From Streptomyces abikoensis (lineage in GTDB: Bacteria; Actinomycetota; Actinomycetes; Streptomycetales; Streptomycetaceae), in contig NZ_BMRT01000011.1 of the NCBI RefSeq assembly GCF_014648775.1, positions 1 through 64,000 of the forward strand: 64,000 nucleotides of DNA, read 5' to 3'. This document shows, piece by piece, positions 41,077 to 48,464 of the stretch. Position numbers and translations under genes: made by a program. The notes under the pieces were generated by a model. It was not told where the DNA came from. It was given only the letters and a program-made list of their open reading frames with translations, and searched no databases. The first letter of the stretch is position 1, and each line of letters opens with the position of its first letter.

Positions 41077-41562
41077 ATGTCCGACGACGTGATGGGTGAC
41101 GAGGTCTATCAGCCGGCCCGTTCGGACCGCCGGGACAACCCCGGTGACCTGGACCTGGAGAACGCCCTGGACGGTGACCTTCTCGACGAGGTGCTCGACG
41201 AGGGCTACTCGCCCCCGGAGAAGCCGCTCGGCGTGGGCCACCACGGCACCACGGCCCGGGAGCAGCGGGAGCGCGAGAGCCTCGACCAGCGGCTCGCCGA
41301 GGAGGTCCCCGACCTCCCGGTGCCCGACGGCGACGGCATCGGCGACCAGCCCGGCGGTGACGGCGAGCCGATCGACGAGGAGGTCGGCGACGTACGGGCC
41401 GGCCGGCTCACCGCCACCATCGACGCCATGCCGCCCCGGCGCAACGACGTCTTCGCCCGGGACGTGGGCATCGACGGCGGCGCGGCCTCCGCCGAGGAGG
41501 CGGCGATGCACGTCGTGCCCGACGAGCCCGTGGCCGAGTTCGGCGAGGACATCGGGGCGTGA
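41077..41562 (+). CDS. DUF5709 domain protein
   Basis: 161 aa, very acidic. It matches the DUF5709 family common in Streptomyces: early VYQPARSDRRDNPGDLDLENALDGDLLDEVLDEGYSPPEKP, then GTTAREQRERESLDQRLAEE and a late ARDVGIDGGAASAEEAAMHV. No membrane segment or catalytic motif. ATG 41077 follows GGAAGG. Function unknown. Confidence 0.88.
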   Translation: MSDDVMGDEVYQPARSDRRDNPGDLDLENALDGDLLDEVLDEGYSPPEKPLGVGHHGTTAREQRERESLDQRLAEEVPDLPVPDGDGIGDQPGGDGEPIDEEVGDVRAGRLTATIDAMPPRRNDVFARDVGIDGGAASAEEAAMHVVPDEPVAEFGEDIGA

Positions 41563-41650
41563 GCCGCCCGGGCGCCGGATCGTGAAGTCGGGCAGCAGCG
41601 GGATCCGGCGCAGCACGCCGTCGCCGCCGCCCAGTTGAGGGCAGGAAAAA

Positions 41651-41676
41651 GGGCGGGGTCCGTTCGGACCCCGCCC
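41651..41676 (-). terminator. Intrinsic terminator of the YhgE/Pip-like gene
   Basis: GGGCGGGGTCCG (41651-41662) pairs with CGGACCCCGCCC (41665-41676). Read on the reverse strand the 12-bp stem is followed by TTTTT. It also faces the DUF5709 gene from the other side. Confidence 0.8.
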
Positions 41677-41700
41677 TCGCTTCACGTGCCGTCGGCTACA

Positions 41701-43008
41701 TCAGGCCGCCGCGGTCGCCGGCACGGCCTCGTCGGCCGGCTCGGTGGGACGCGGGACCCGGTGCAGGCCCTTGCGGTCGTAGAGGCGCGTGACGCCGAAG
41801 CCGAAGAGCAGGGCGACGACCAGGGCGATGCCCATGGAGACCCAGGCGCGGGTCAGGCCGGCGTCGGCCTGGGCGTCGTAGTAGAGGATCGAGCGCATGC
41901 CGCCGGTGATCTGGCGGAGCGGCTCGAACTCGGAGAGCCAGCGGAAGAAGCCGGGCAGCGCCTCCAGCGGCACGGTGGCACCGGAGGACGGGACGGCCAT
42001 GGCGACGAAGACGATGGCCGAGAGCAGCATGCCGGGGACGCCGAACACGGAGAGGAGCGTCAGGGCGCTGATACCGACGACGGCGATCGTGGCCACGGAG
42101 TAGACCCACAGCAGGCCCAGGTGGGAGGCGTCCATGCCGAGGATGCCGACGGTGGCGGCCTCGACGATGGAACCCATCACCAGGGAGAAGGCCAGCATGA
42201 GGACGGAGCTGATGGCCAGCGTGCGCACGCGGCTGGTGTGCTGGAGGGGCTGCCGCAGGCGGAAGGGGCCGAAGTCGGAGTGGAGGTAGCCGAGCGCGGT
42301 GTCCACCTGGTTGGTGAGCGCGTTGGCGCCGAGCATGCCGCAGACGACCAGCACCAGCGCGTAGTAGAAGGCGCTCAGGCCCATGGCGCTGTGGGTGCCG
42401 AGCGGGTGGCCGTCGGCGACCTGGACGGACACCGGGTCGGCGAGCAGCAGCTTGGCGGCCGGGGCGAGCGGGGCCTTCTGGGCGGCCGCGCGGTCGAGGA
42501 GCTGCTTGCCGAGCTGCGCGGAGGCGGCGTGCGCGGCCTTCTGCGTGGCCTGGCTGGCCATCGAGGAGCCGAAGCTGCCCGCCGACTGGTTGGTGAGCAC
42601 CGTCATCGTCGGACGGGCCGGCTGGGTCTGCTGGGGGCTGGTCAGCCCCGTCACCGCGGCGGTGAAGTTCTGGGGAACGACGACCGCGCCGTAGAGCTTG
42701 CCCTGGCCGAGCTTCTTGTCGGCCTCCTGACGGCTGAGGACCTGCCAGTCGAAGCTCTTGTTGCCCTCGGCGGACTTCTTGATGCCGGAGACGACCTGCT
42801 CGCCGAGGTTCGTGTGCTTGCCGTTGGCGTCGAGCCCCTTGTCGCTGTTGACCAGGGCGACGGGCAGGTCACGCAGGTTGCCCTTGGGGTTGACGTTGCC
42901 GCCCACGTACAGCAGGGCGAACAAGGTGGAGACCACCGCGAGGATGAGGCCCGAGCCGATCCACAGCCGTGGGCTGCGGAGCACGGACGAGGACGGGAGG
43001 GAAGACAT
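41701..43008 (-). CDS. YhgE/Pip-like, ABC-2-type membrane protein (DUF3533-like)
   Basis: 435 aa. One N-terminal membrane helix (about residues 16-36), a large extracytoplasmic domain (40 to about 210, VNPKGNLRDLPVALVNSDKGL), then five helices from about 225 to 410. This is the ABC-2 permease-like YhgE/Pip architecture, seen in ESX-associated proteins and possible exporters; no ATPase is adjacent. ATG 43008 follows GGAGCGATC. It diverges from a MerR regulator across 20-bp direct repeats, so it is probably an effector-induced efflux or envelope protein. Confidence 0.82.
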   Translation of the reverse strand: MSSLPSSSVLRSPRLWIGSGLILAVVSTLFALLYVGGNVNPKGNLRDLPVALVNSDKGLDANGKHTNLGEQVVSGIKKSAEGNKSFDWQVLSRQEADKKLGQGKLYGAVVVPQNFTAAVTGLTSPQQTQPARPTMTVLTNQSAGSFGSSMASQATQKAAHAASAQLGKQLLDRAAAQKAPLAPAAKLLLADPVSVQVADGHPLGTHSAMGLSAFYYALVLVVCGMLGANALTNQVDTALGYLHSDFGPFRLRQPLQHTSRVRTLAISSVLMLAFSLVMGSIVEAATVGILGMDASHLGLLWVYSVATIAVVGISALTLLSVFGVPGMLLSAIVFVAMAVPSSGATVPLEALPGFFRWLSEFEPLRQITGGMRSILYYDAQADAGLTRAWVSMGIALVVALLFGFGVTRLYDRKGLHRVPRPTEPADEAVPATAAA

Positions 43009-43036
43009 GATCGCTCCGGGGTGATGACGCAGAGTA

Positions 43037-43080
43037 GCTAGATATCGAAGGTATCCAGGTGCTAGATAGTGGCAGTATCC
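43037..43080. promoter_or_regulatory. Tandem imperfect 20-bp repeats in the MerR/YhgE intergenic region
   Basis: GCTAGATA-N6-GTATCC occurs at 43037-43056 and 43061-43080, exactly 24 bp apart. The flanking six-mers are conserved, the middle six bases are not. The repeats lie between the two divergent starts and probably bind the MerR protein. Confidence 0.6.
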
Positions 43081-43141
43081 AACAGGGGTGTCCAATCGTT
43101 GAAGGCGGATACCCGGTCCGCATCACCAGCGAGGAAGCCGC

Positions 43142-43807
43142 ATGAAGATCTCGGAGCTCAGCCGCAGGGCCGGCGTGCCCGTCGCCAGCATCAAGTACTT
43201 CCGGCGCGAAGGCCTGCTGCCCGCCGGCCGGGCGACGGCCGCGACGCTGGCCGAGTACGGCGAGGAGCACGTCCAGCGGCTGCGGCTGATCAAGGCGCTG
43301 ACCACGCTGGGAGGGCTGTCCATCGCCGCCACCCGGGATGTGCTGACGGCCGTCGGCGAGGCCCACACCACCGACGGGAAGCTCGGCGCCATCAGCTACG
43401 CCCTGCCGGTGCCCGTCGCGGACTCGCCCGTCGCGGACTCCGCCCAGGACGCGGCGGACCAGGCGGCCGCCGAAACGGAGGTGGCCGACCTGATCGCGGC
43501 CATGGACTGGCAGACGCCCGACGCCTCCCCGCACGTACGGGGGCTGACCGAGGCGCTGAAGGCGCTCAGGCGGGTCGACGCGGACTACCGGCCGGGCGAG
43601 CTCGCCGCCTACGCGGCGCTGGCCAACTCCATCGCCCGGCTGGACCTCGAACGCGCGGCCACCTTCGGTGACGACGCGGAGGCCGTGGCCGAACGGGCGG
43701 TCATCGTCTTCGCCCTCTCCGCCCCCGTGCTGGAGCTGCTGCGCCGCCTCGCGCAGGAGGACCAGGTCCGCCGCCGGGTCGCGGAGCGGGGCGACGCCCT
43801 TTCTTGA
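43142..43807 (+). CDS. MerR-family transcriptional regulator
   Basis: 221 aa. N-terminal MerR winged helix (1-70: MKISELSRRAGVPVASIKYFRREGLLPAGR). A long C-terminal effector domain of about 130 residues without conserved cysteines argues against metal sensing and for a small-molecule ligand. It starts at ATG 43142 shortly after GAGGAAGCC. It diverges from the YhgE/Pip-like membrane gene and likely controls it through the repeats between them. Confidence 0.9.
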   Translation: MKISELSRRAGVPVASIKYFRREGLLPAGRATAATLAEYGEEHVQRLRLIKALTTLGGLSIAATRDVLTAVGEAHTTDGKLGAISYALPVPVADSPVADSAQDAADQAAAETEVADLIAAMDWQTPDASPHVRGLTEALKALRRVDADYRPGELAAYAALANSIARLDLERAATFGDDAEAVAERAVIVFALSAPVLELLRRLAQEDQVRRRVAERGDALS

Positions 43808-43865
43808 AAGTTCAAGAACATCGGCCTAGAGTGAGCCGCGAGCCAGTCCTTGAAACTTCAAGGAC
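43801..43865 (+). promoter_or_regulatory. Promoter flanked by two perfect CTTGAA-N2-TTCAAG palindromes
   Basis: TTCTTGAA-AG-TTCAAGAA (43801-43818) covers the -35 TTGAAA (43804-43809); a 17-bp spacer leads to -10 TAGAGT (43827-43832). GTCCTTGAA-AC-TTCAAGGAC (43846-43865) lies just past the expected start site. Centres are 46 bp apart. Two operators on either side of a promoter argue for tight repression, perhaps with DNA looping. The first palindrome begins inside the last codons of the upstream merR gene. Confidence 0.75.
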
Positions 43866-43894
43866 CCGGCTTCCCCCCTCACGAAGGAGTCGTT

Positions 43895-45025
43895 GTGAAG
43901 TCCACCCGGAAGGCCTGGGCCACGGCAGTCGCCCTCGGCGTGCTCGCCGCGAGCGGAGCCACCGTCGCCGCCGCCACCCCGTCCGCCCACCCCGCGGCGA
44001 AGAGCGCGAGCGAGGACGAGCAGCTGCAGAAGCTGTACAAGGACGCTCTGGCCGAGGGCGGTCGCCTGGTCGTCTACGCCGGCGGCGACAAGCCGGGCCA
44101 GGCCGACTACCTCAAGAACGCCTTCCTCAAGCAGTTCCCCAAGATGAAGGTCGACACCGTCGTCGACTTCAGCAAGAACCACGACGCCCGCCTCGACAAC
44201 CAGATAGCCGAGCACAAGGTCGTCGCCGACGTCGTCCACCTCCAGACCCTCGACGACTTCCCCCGCTGGAAGAAGGAGGGGGCGCTCATGCGGTACAAGC
44301 CGGTGGGCTGGGACAAGGTCTACGACCAGATCAAGGACAAGGACGGCTACTACACCGGCCTGTTCTTCATCGCCTTCGCCAACGTCACCGCCACCACGCT
44401 CGGCGGCGACGCGCCCGTCGAGGCCGCGGACTTCCTCAAGCCCGAGTTCAAGAACAAGCTCGTCTTCACCTACCCCAACGACGACGACGCCGTCCTCTAC
44501 TACTTCAAGCAGCTCACCGACAAGTACGGCTTCGACTACCTGAAGAAGCTGCTCGCCCAGAACCCCAAGTTCGTGCGCGGCACCGCGGACGCCTCCGCCA
44601 CGGTCGGCACCGGCGGCTACGTGGCGAACTTCGGCAGCTCGGGAAGCTCCAGCGGCCTGTCGAAGACGAGCACCCCGCAGCGGTCGCCGTGGGTCGCCTG
44701 GCCGCAGACCGGCGCCATCCTCAAGGACGCCCCCCACAAGTCCGCGGCCAAGCTGTACCTGAGCTGGCTCCTGTCGAAGCAGGGGCAGGAGGGCCGCTGG
44801 AGCGCCCGCACGGACGTCGCCACCCCGGCCGGCCGCAAGAACGTCTTCGACTACGACAACATGAACCCGCTCGGCCTCGGCCGGTTCATGAGCGACCGCG
44901 CCGCACTCGACCGCTTCAAGGCGCGCATCAGCCTCTACGTCGGTGACGTCAAGGGCGCCGACCCGGCCGACCCCGAGGGCAGGCTCGGCCTGTACCCCGT
45001 CGACCAGAACGGCACCCAGGGCTAG
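43895..45025 (+). CDS. Secreted extracellular solute-binding protein, iron(III)-type family 1/6
   Basis: 376 aa. Signal peptide about 1-36 with no lipobox cysteine, so the protein is released rather than lipid-anchored. The mature part resembles FbpA/putrescine-type binding proteins: AEGGRLVVYAGGDKPGQADYLKNAFLKQFP, DVVHLQTLDDFPRWKKEG, and a late KSAAKLYLSWLLSKQGQ. No permease or ATPase is adjacent. The start is GTG 43895 after AAGGAG. Two palindromes frame its promoter. It may supply a transporter elsewhere or scavenge a ligand for sensing. Confidence 0.85.
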   Translation: MKSTRKAWATAVALGVLAASGATVAAATPSAHPAAKSASEDEQLQKLYKDALAEGGRLVVYAGGDKPGQADYLKNAFLKQFPKMKVDTVVDFSKNHDARLDNQIAEHKVVADVVHLQTLDDFPRWKKEGALMRYKPVGWDKVYDQIKDKDGYYTGLFFIAFANVTATTLGGDAPVEAADFLKPEFKNKLVFTYPNDDDAVLYYFKQLTDKYGFDYLKKLLAQNPKFVRGTADASATVGTGGYVANFGSSGSSSGLSKTSTPQRSPWVAWPQTGAILKDAPHKSAAKLYLSWLLSKQGQEGRWSARTDVATPAGRKNVFDYDNMNPLGLGRFMSDRAALDRFKARISLYVGDVKGADPADPEGRLGLYPVDQNGTQG

Positions 45026-45150
45026 GGCGAGGGCGAAGGGGGATCGTGTCCAGGACTCGCGCTTTCCGCCCCTCCCGGGAATGCGACGCAACCAACACCG
45101 GTTACGCCTATGTCATCGATGTGACGTACCGAGTGGAGGACGATCCCCCC

Positions 45151-46296
45151 ATGACCACGACGACACCCACGACCGCCGGTCCCACCGAACTGCCCTCGCG
45201 AGCCGCGCGCCTGCTCGGCCGCCCCCTCGCCCTGGGCGATGTCACCCTCGCCAACCGCATGGTGATGGCGCCGATGACCCGGCGCTTCTCGCCGGGCGGA
45301 GTCCCGGGCGAGGACGTCGCCGCGTACTACGCGCGACGGGCGGCCGGCGGCGTGGGCCTGATCATCACCGAGGGCACCTACGTGGGCCGCGACGCCGCGG
45401 AAGCCTACGACAACGTGCCCTACTTCCACGGCGACGAGGCCCTGGCGGGCTGGGCGCGGGTGGCCGAGCGGGTGCACGAGGCCGGCGGCCGCATCATGCC
45501 CCAGCTCTGGCACACCGGCGTGGCGCGCCCCGACGGCGCCGCACCGCTGGGCGTACCGGCCGACACCCCGTCCGGGACCGGCCTCGACGGCCGCCCGCAC
45601 GGCAAGGAGATGACGCAGGCCGACATCGACGCGGTCGTCGGCGCCTTCGCGAGGGCCGCCGCCGACGCCGAGCGCGCCGGCTTCGACGGCGTCGAGCTGC
45701 ACGGCGCCCACGGCTACCTGATCGACACCTTCCTGTGGCACGGCACCAACAGGCGCACCGACGCCTACGGCGGCGACCACACCTCCCGGGCCCGCTTCGC
45801 GGCCGAGATCGTCACGGCCGTGCGCGCCGCCGTCTCGCCCGGCTTCCCCGTCGTCTTCCGCCTCTCGCAGTGGAAGGCCGACCACTACGACGCCCGGCTC
45901 GCCGAGACCCCCCAGGAGCTCGAGCGGCTGCTCGCCCCGCTCGCCGCGGCGGGCGTGGACGCCTTCCACGCCTCCACCCGCCGCTACTGGCTGCCCGAGT
46001 TCGAGGATGGCGACCTGAACCTCGCGGGCTGGACGAAGAAGCTCACGGGCAAGCCCACCATCACCGTAGGCTCGGTGGGCCTGGACCAGGAGTTCAGGGG
46101 CGCGCGCAACAGCGCCGACCACGCGGGAGTGACCGGCATCGAGCCGCTCCTGGACCGCCTCGAGCGCGACGAGTTCGACGCCGTCGCCATCGGCCGGGCC
46201 CTCATCTCCGACGCCGAGTGGCCCGCCAAGGCCCTCACCGACCGGCTCCACGAGGCCGTGCCCTACCACGCGTCGCAGCTCGGCACACTGGTCTGA
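45151..46296 (+). CDS. NADH:flavin oxidoreductase (old yellow enzyme family)
   Basis: 381 aa FMN TIM barrel. Typical blocks: LANRMVMAPMTRRFSPGGVP, GGVGLIITEGTYV, PQLWHTGVARP, FDGVELHGAHGYLIDTFL (HGAHGYL motif), NRRTDAYGG, and ITVGSVGL with AIGRALISDAEWP near the end. It reduces alpha,beta-unsaturated carbonyls or nitro groups; the natural substrate is unknown. ATG 45151 with GGAGGA ten bases upstream. It lies 125 bp after the binding protein. Confidence 0.9.
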   Translation: MTTTTPTTAGPTELPSRAARLLGRPLALGDVTLANRMVMAPMTRRFSPGGVPGEDVAAYYARRAAGGVGLIITEGTYVGRDAAEAYDNVPYFHGDEALAGWARVAERVHEAGGRIMPQLWHTGVARPDGAAPLGVPADTPSGTGLDGRPHGKEMTQADIDAVVGAFARAAADAERAGFDGVELHGAHGYLIDTFLWHGTNRRTDAYGGDHTSRARFAAEIVTAVRAAVSPGFPVVFRLSQWKADHYDARLAETPQELERLLAPLAAAGVDAFHASTRRYWLPEFEDGDLNLAGWTKKLTGKPTITVGSVGLDQEFRGARNSADHAGVTGIEPLLDRLERDEFDAVAIGRALISDAEWPAKALTDRLHEAVPYHASQLGTLV

Positions 46297-46348
46297 CGCA
46301 CCGGAGCGCACACCGGGGCGCCGGCTTCCCGGAAGGACGGTTCACGCG

Positions 46349-46963
46349 ATGACCTGGCACGCGACGGCACGTTACGGTCTGGAGGCGGCTCCCGGCGGCC
46401 TCGGCCTCGTCCAGGACCTGCTGAACACGGCCGCGACCTCGGCGCCCGGTTCCGTGGACCTCCTCGCCGCCCTCGACGACGCGCGGGCGTGGGCGGACGC
46501 CGCCACCGCGCGGTGGACGGCCGTCACCGGACAGCCGGTGCCCCCGGTGCCCCTCGACGCCGAGGAGGCCGGGAAGCTGCGCGCCCTCCGTGACGACCTG
46601 CGCCGGCTGATCACGGAAGGCGCCGGGGACGAGCCCGGTGCGGGCCCCCGCGCGGCGCTCCCGCACCACGGCACGGTGACGCTGCGGCTGGGGGAGGACG
46701 GCGTCGTCCGCCTGGAGCCGTGCGGCCCGGGCCGGCGCCGGCTGGCCGCCCTCGCCCTGGTGGCGGTCTTCGAGGCGCAGCGGGACGGCACGTGGCACCG
46801 CCTCAAGACCTGCCGCGCCCCGCGCTGCCGCGTCGCCTTCTACGACCGTTCGCGCAACAACAGCGGTGTCTGGCACGACGTCAAGTCCTGCGGCAACGCG
46901 GCCAACCTCCGCGCCTGCCGGGCCCGCCGCCGGGCCCGGGAAGCGGAGGACGGCGGCGCCTGA
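46349..46963 (+). CDS. CGNR zinc-finger domain protein
   Basis: 204 aa. The N-terminal ABATE-type domain (GLVQDLLNT..., about 1-140) is followed by the C-terminal CGNR zinc finger at about 155-195: CRAPRCRVAFYDRSRNNSGVWHDVKSCGN...C, with four cysteines and the diagnostic CGN. This family consists of presumed stress-response transcription regulators. ATG 46349 after GGAAGGACGG. It is 52 bp downstream of the old yellow enzyme and could share its transcript. Confidence 0.9.
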   Translation: MTWHATARYGLEAAPGGLGLVQDLLNTAATSAPGSVDLLAALDDARAWADAATARWTAVTGQPVPPVPLDAEEAGKLRALRDDLRRLITEGAGDEPGAGPRAALPHHGTVTLRLGEDGVVRLEPCGPGRRRLAALALVAVFEAQRDGTWHRLKTCRAPRCRVAFYDRSRNNSGVWHDVKSCGNAANLRACRARRRAREAEDGGA

Positions 46964-47025
46964 GGACCCGGCCCGGTGGCGGTCAAAAGCCTGTGCGACC
47001 TGGGGTATGCTTTTCCTCGTCGCCG

Positions 47026-47101
47026 GCCCCAATAGCTCAGTCGGCAGAGCGTCTCCATGGTAAGGAGAAGGTCAACGGTTCGATTCCGTTTTGGGGCTCC
47101 A
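47026..47101 (+). tRNA. tRNA-Thr (anticodon GGU)
   Basis: 76 bases including an encoded CCA. The acceptor stem is GCCCCAA/TTGGGGC, D-arm GCTC...GAGC, anticodon stem TCTCC/GGAGA with loop ATGGTAA (anticodon GGT), T-arm AACGG-TTCGATT-CCGTT. A -10-like TATGCT is at 47006-47011. A hairpin terminator follows. No duplicated 3' end was seen nearby, so there is no sign of an integrated element. Confidence 0.95.
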
Positions 47102-47106
47102 CAGCA

Positions 47107-47137
47107 GAAGGCCTCCACCGGTTCGGTGGGGGCCTTC
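47107..47137 (+). terminator. Terminator after tRNA-Thr
   Basis: GAAGGCCTCCACCG (47107-47120) pairs with CGGTGGGGGCCTTC (47124-47137), 14 bp with one G-U, loop GTT. Confidence 0.8.
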
Positions 47138-47250
47138 CGCCGTTCCGTAGCCCACACGGATGAATCCGCTGAAATCACCATCTGATGGTCGGGTGATCCC
47201 GCTTCGATGGACGCGTCGTGGGGAGTCGCGCGCGCATCCGGGAGGGCCGG

Positions 47251-48399
47251 TTGGACCGCCGCACGTTTCAGAGCCGACTTGTTTCGCTGGGGAGTCTGAC
47301 GGTGGCGGGGGCGCTGCCGGTGACGCGGGGGAGCGCGGCCGCCCGGCCGGTCCGCCGGGCCGGGCCGGGCGAGGGGGTGTCGCCCCGGCGGTCGGTGGTG
47401 GAGTACGAGCTGCCGCCCGCCGAGGAGACCCACGAGCTCGTCAAACTGCCGGACAAGCCGGTGGTCGTGGTGTCGCAGATGTCCAACAGCCATCTGGTGA
47501 AGCTGAGCCTGGATCCACGCACCGAGCGGGTCACCGGCGTCAAGGCGTTCCCGCTGGGGCCGAAGGACGCGATGCTGCACGGACTGGCGGTGTCGGAGCG
47601 TCACCCCGGGCGGATCTGGGCCACCCACGAGGGCGCCGACCGGCTGCTGCTGGTCGATCCGAGGGCGGACGAGCCGGACGCCGCGCCGCGCGTCGAGCGG
47701 GAGATCGGCATTCCGGGCGGAGGCCGGGGCCCGCACTACGTCAACGAGTACGGCGACACGCTGTGGGTGACGTTGAAGGGCAGCGACCAGGTCCTGGCCC
47801 TGGACCACACCCGGCCGGAACGCTTCCGGCTGTTCGAGGCGAAACCGCACCCCGTCTTCGCCGCGCGGCACCCGGACAGCGGTGACTTCTACGTCAGCCA
47901 GGACGGCGCGAGCGCGGTCCTGCGGATCGATCCGCGGAGCGGACGCACCACGCAGCTGCCGGTCCCCGCCGAGCGGGGCAGCACCCCGGTCGGGCTGATC
48001 AGCGGCCCCGGCGGCGTATGGCTGGTGCTGCTCGGCACGGAGAGGGCCGGGACCGGCACGTTCGGCCGGATCGACGAGGACGGCCGGATCACCTGGCACC
48101 GGCTGCGCGAAGCTCGCGGCCGCTCGGCGTCGCTGCTCCACCTGGCCTTCGAGCGGCCGGGGACCGGGCGTGAGCCCGTGCTGTGGCTGCTGGCGTCGTC
48201 GATCGTCTCCGACGACGCGCGGGACCAGATCATCCGGGTGCGGTTCGACGCGTCGTGGACGCACATCGTCGAGGAGGAGTACGCGGCGCTGCCGACGCAG
48301 CTGTGCAAGGCGCACCGCCTGCTGCCGCTGGCGAACAGCGTGCTCGCCACCGAGCTGACGACCTTCACGGTGGCGCAACTGACGACCAACCCGGACTGA
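47251..48399 (+). CDS. Secreted beta-propeller protein of the virginiamycin B lyase (Vgb)-like type
   Basis: 382 aa. A twin-arginine-like signal LDRRTFQSRLVSLGSLTVAG ends near RGSAAA. The body has propeller blades (LPDKPVVVVSQMSNSHLVKLSLDP, LHGLAVSERHPGRIWATHEGADRLLLVDP, GDTLWVTLKGSDQVLALD) like streptogramin B lyase relatives and other SMP-30-type proteins. I prefer the TTG at 47251, which has GGGAGGG four bases upstream; GTG 47218 is in frame but lacks one. True lyase activity cannot be claimed without the active-site residues. It may be an exported sugar or peptide-binding protein. Confidence 0.75.
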   Translation: MDRRTFQSRLVSLGSLTVAGALPVTRGSAAARPVRRAGPGEGVSPRRSVVEYELPPAEETHELVKLPDKPVVVVSQMSNSHLVKLSLDPRTERVTGVKAFPLGPKDAMLHGLAVSERHPGRIWATHEGADRLLLVDPRADEPDAAPRVEREIGIPGGGRGPHYVNEYGDTLWVTLKGSDQVLALDHTRPERFRLFEAKPHPVFAARHPDSGDFYVSQDGASAVLRIDPRSGRTTQLPVPAERGSTPVGLISGPGGVWLVLLGTERAGTGTFGRIDEDGRITWHRLREARGRSASLLHLAFERPGTGREPVLWLLASSIVSDDARDQIIRVRFDASWTHIVEEEYAALPTQLCKAHRLLPLANSVLATELTTFTVAQLTTNPD

Positions 48400-48422
48400 C
48401 GCAGGGTCAGGGCCGCGCGGGA

Positions 48423-48450
48423 GGGGCCGGCGACGGAGATCGCCGGCCCC
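48423..48450. terminator. Bidirectional hairpin between convergent genes
   Basis: GGGGCCGGCGA (48423-48433) and TCGCCGGCCCC (48440-48450), 11 bp, loop CGGAGA, between the propeller gene and the CoA-transferase gene. Confidence 0.75.
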
Positions 48451-48464
48451 TTGTGGCGCGTCGG

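Noticed and set aside
47026..47101. tRNA-Thr as attachment site of an integrated element
   Set aside because: No duplicated tRNA 3' end, integrase or excisionase was seen; flanking genes look like ordinary chromosomal genes.
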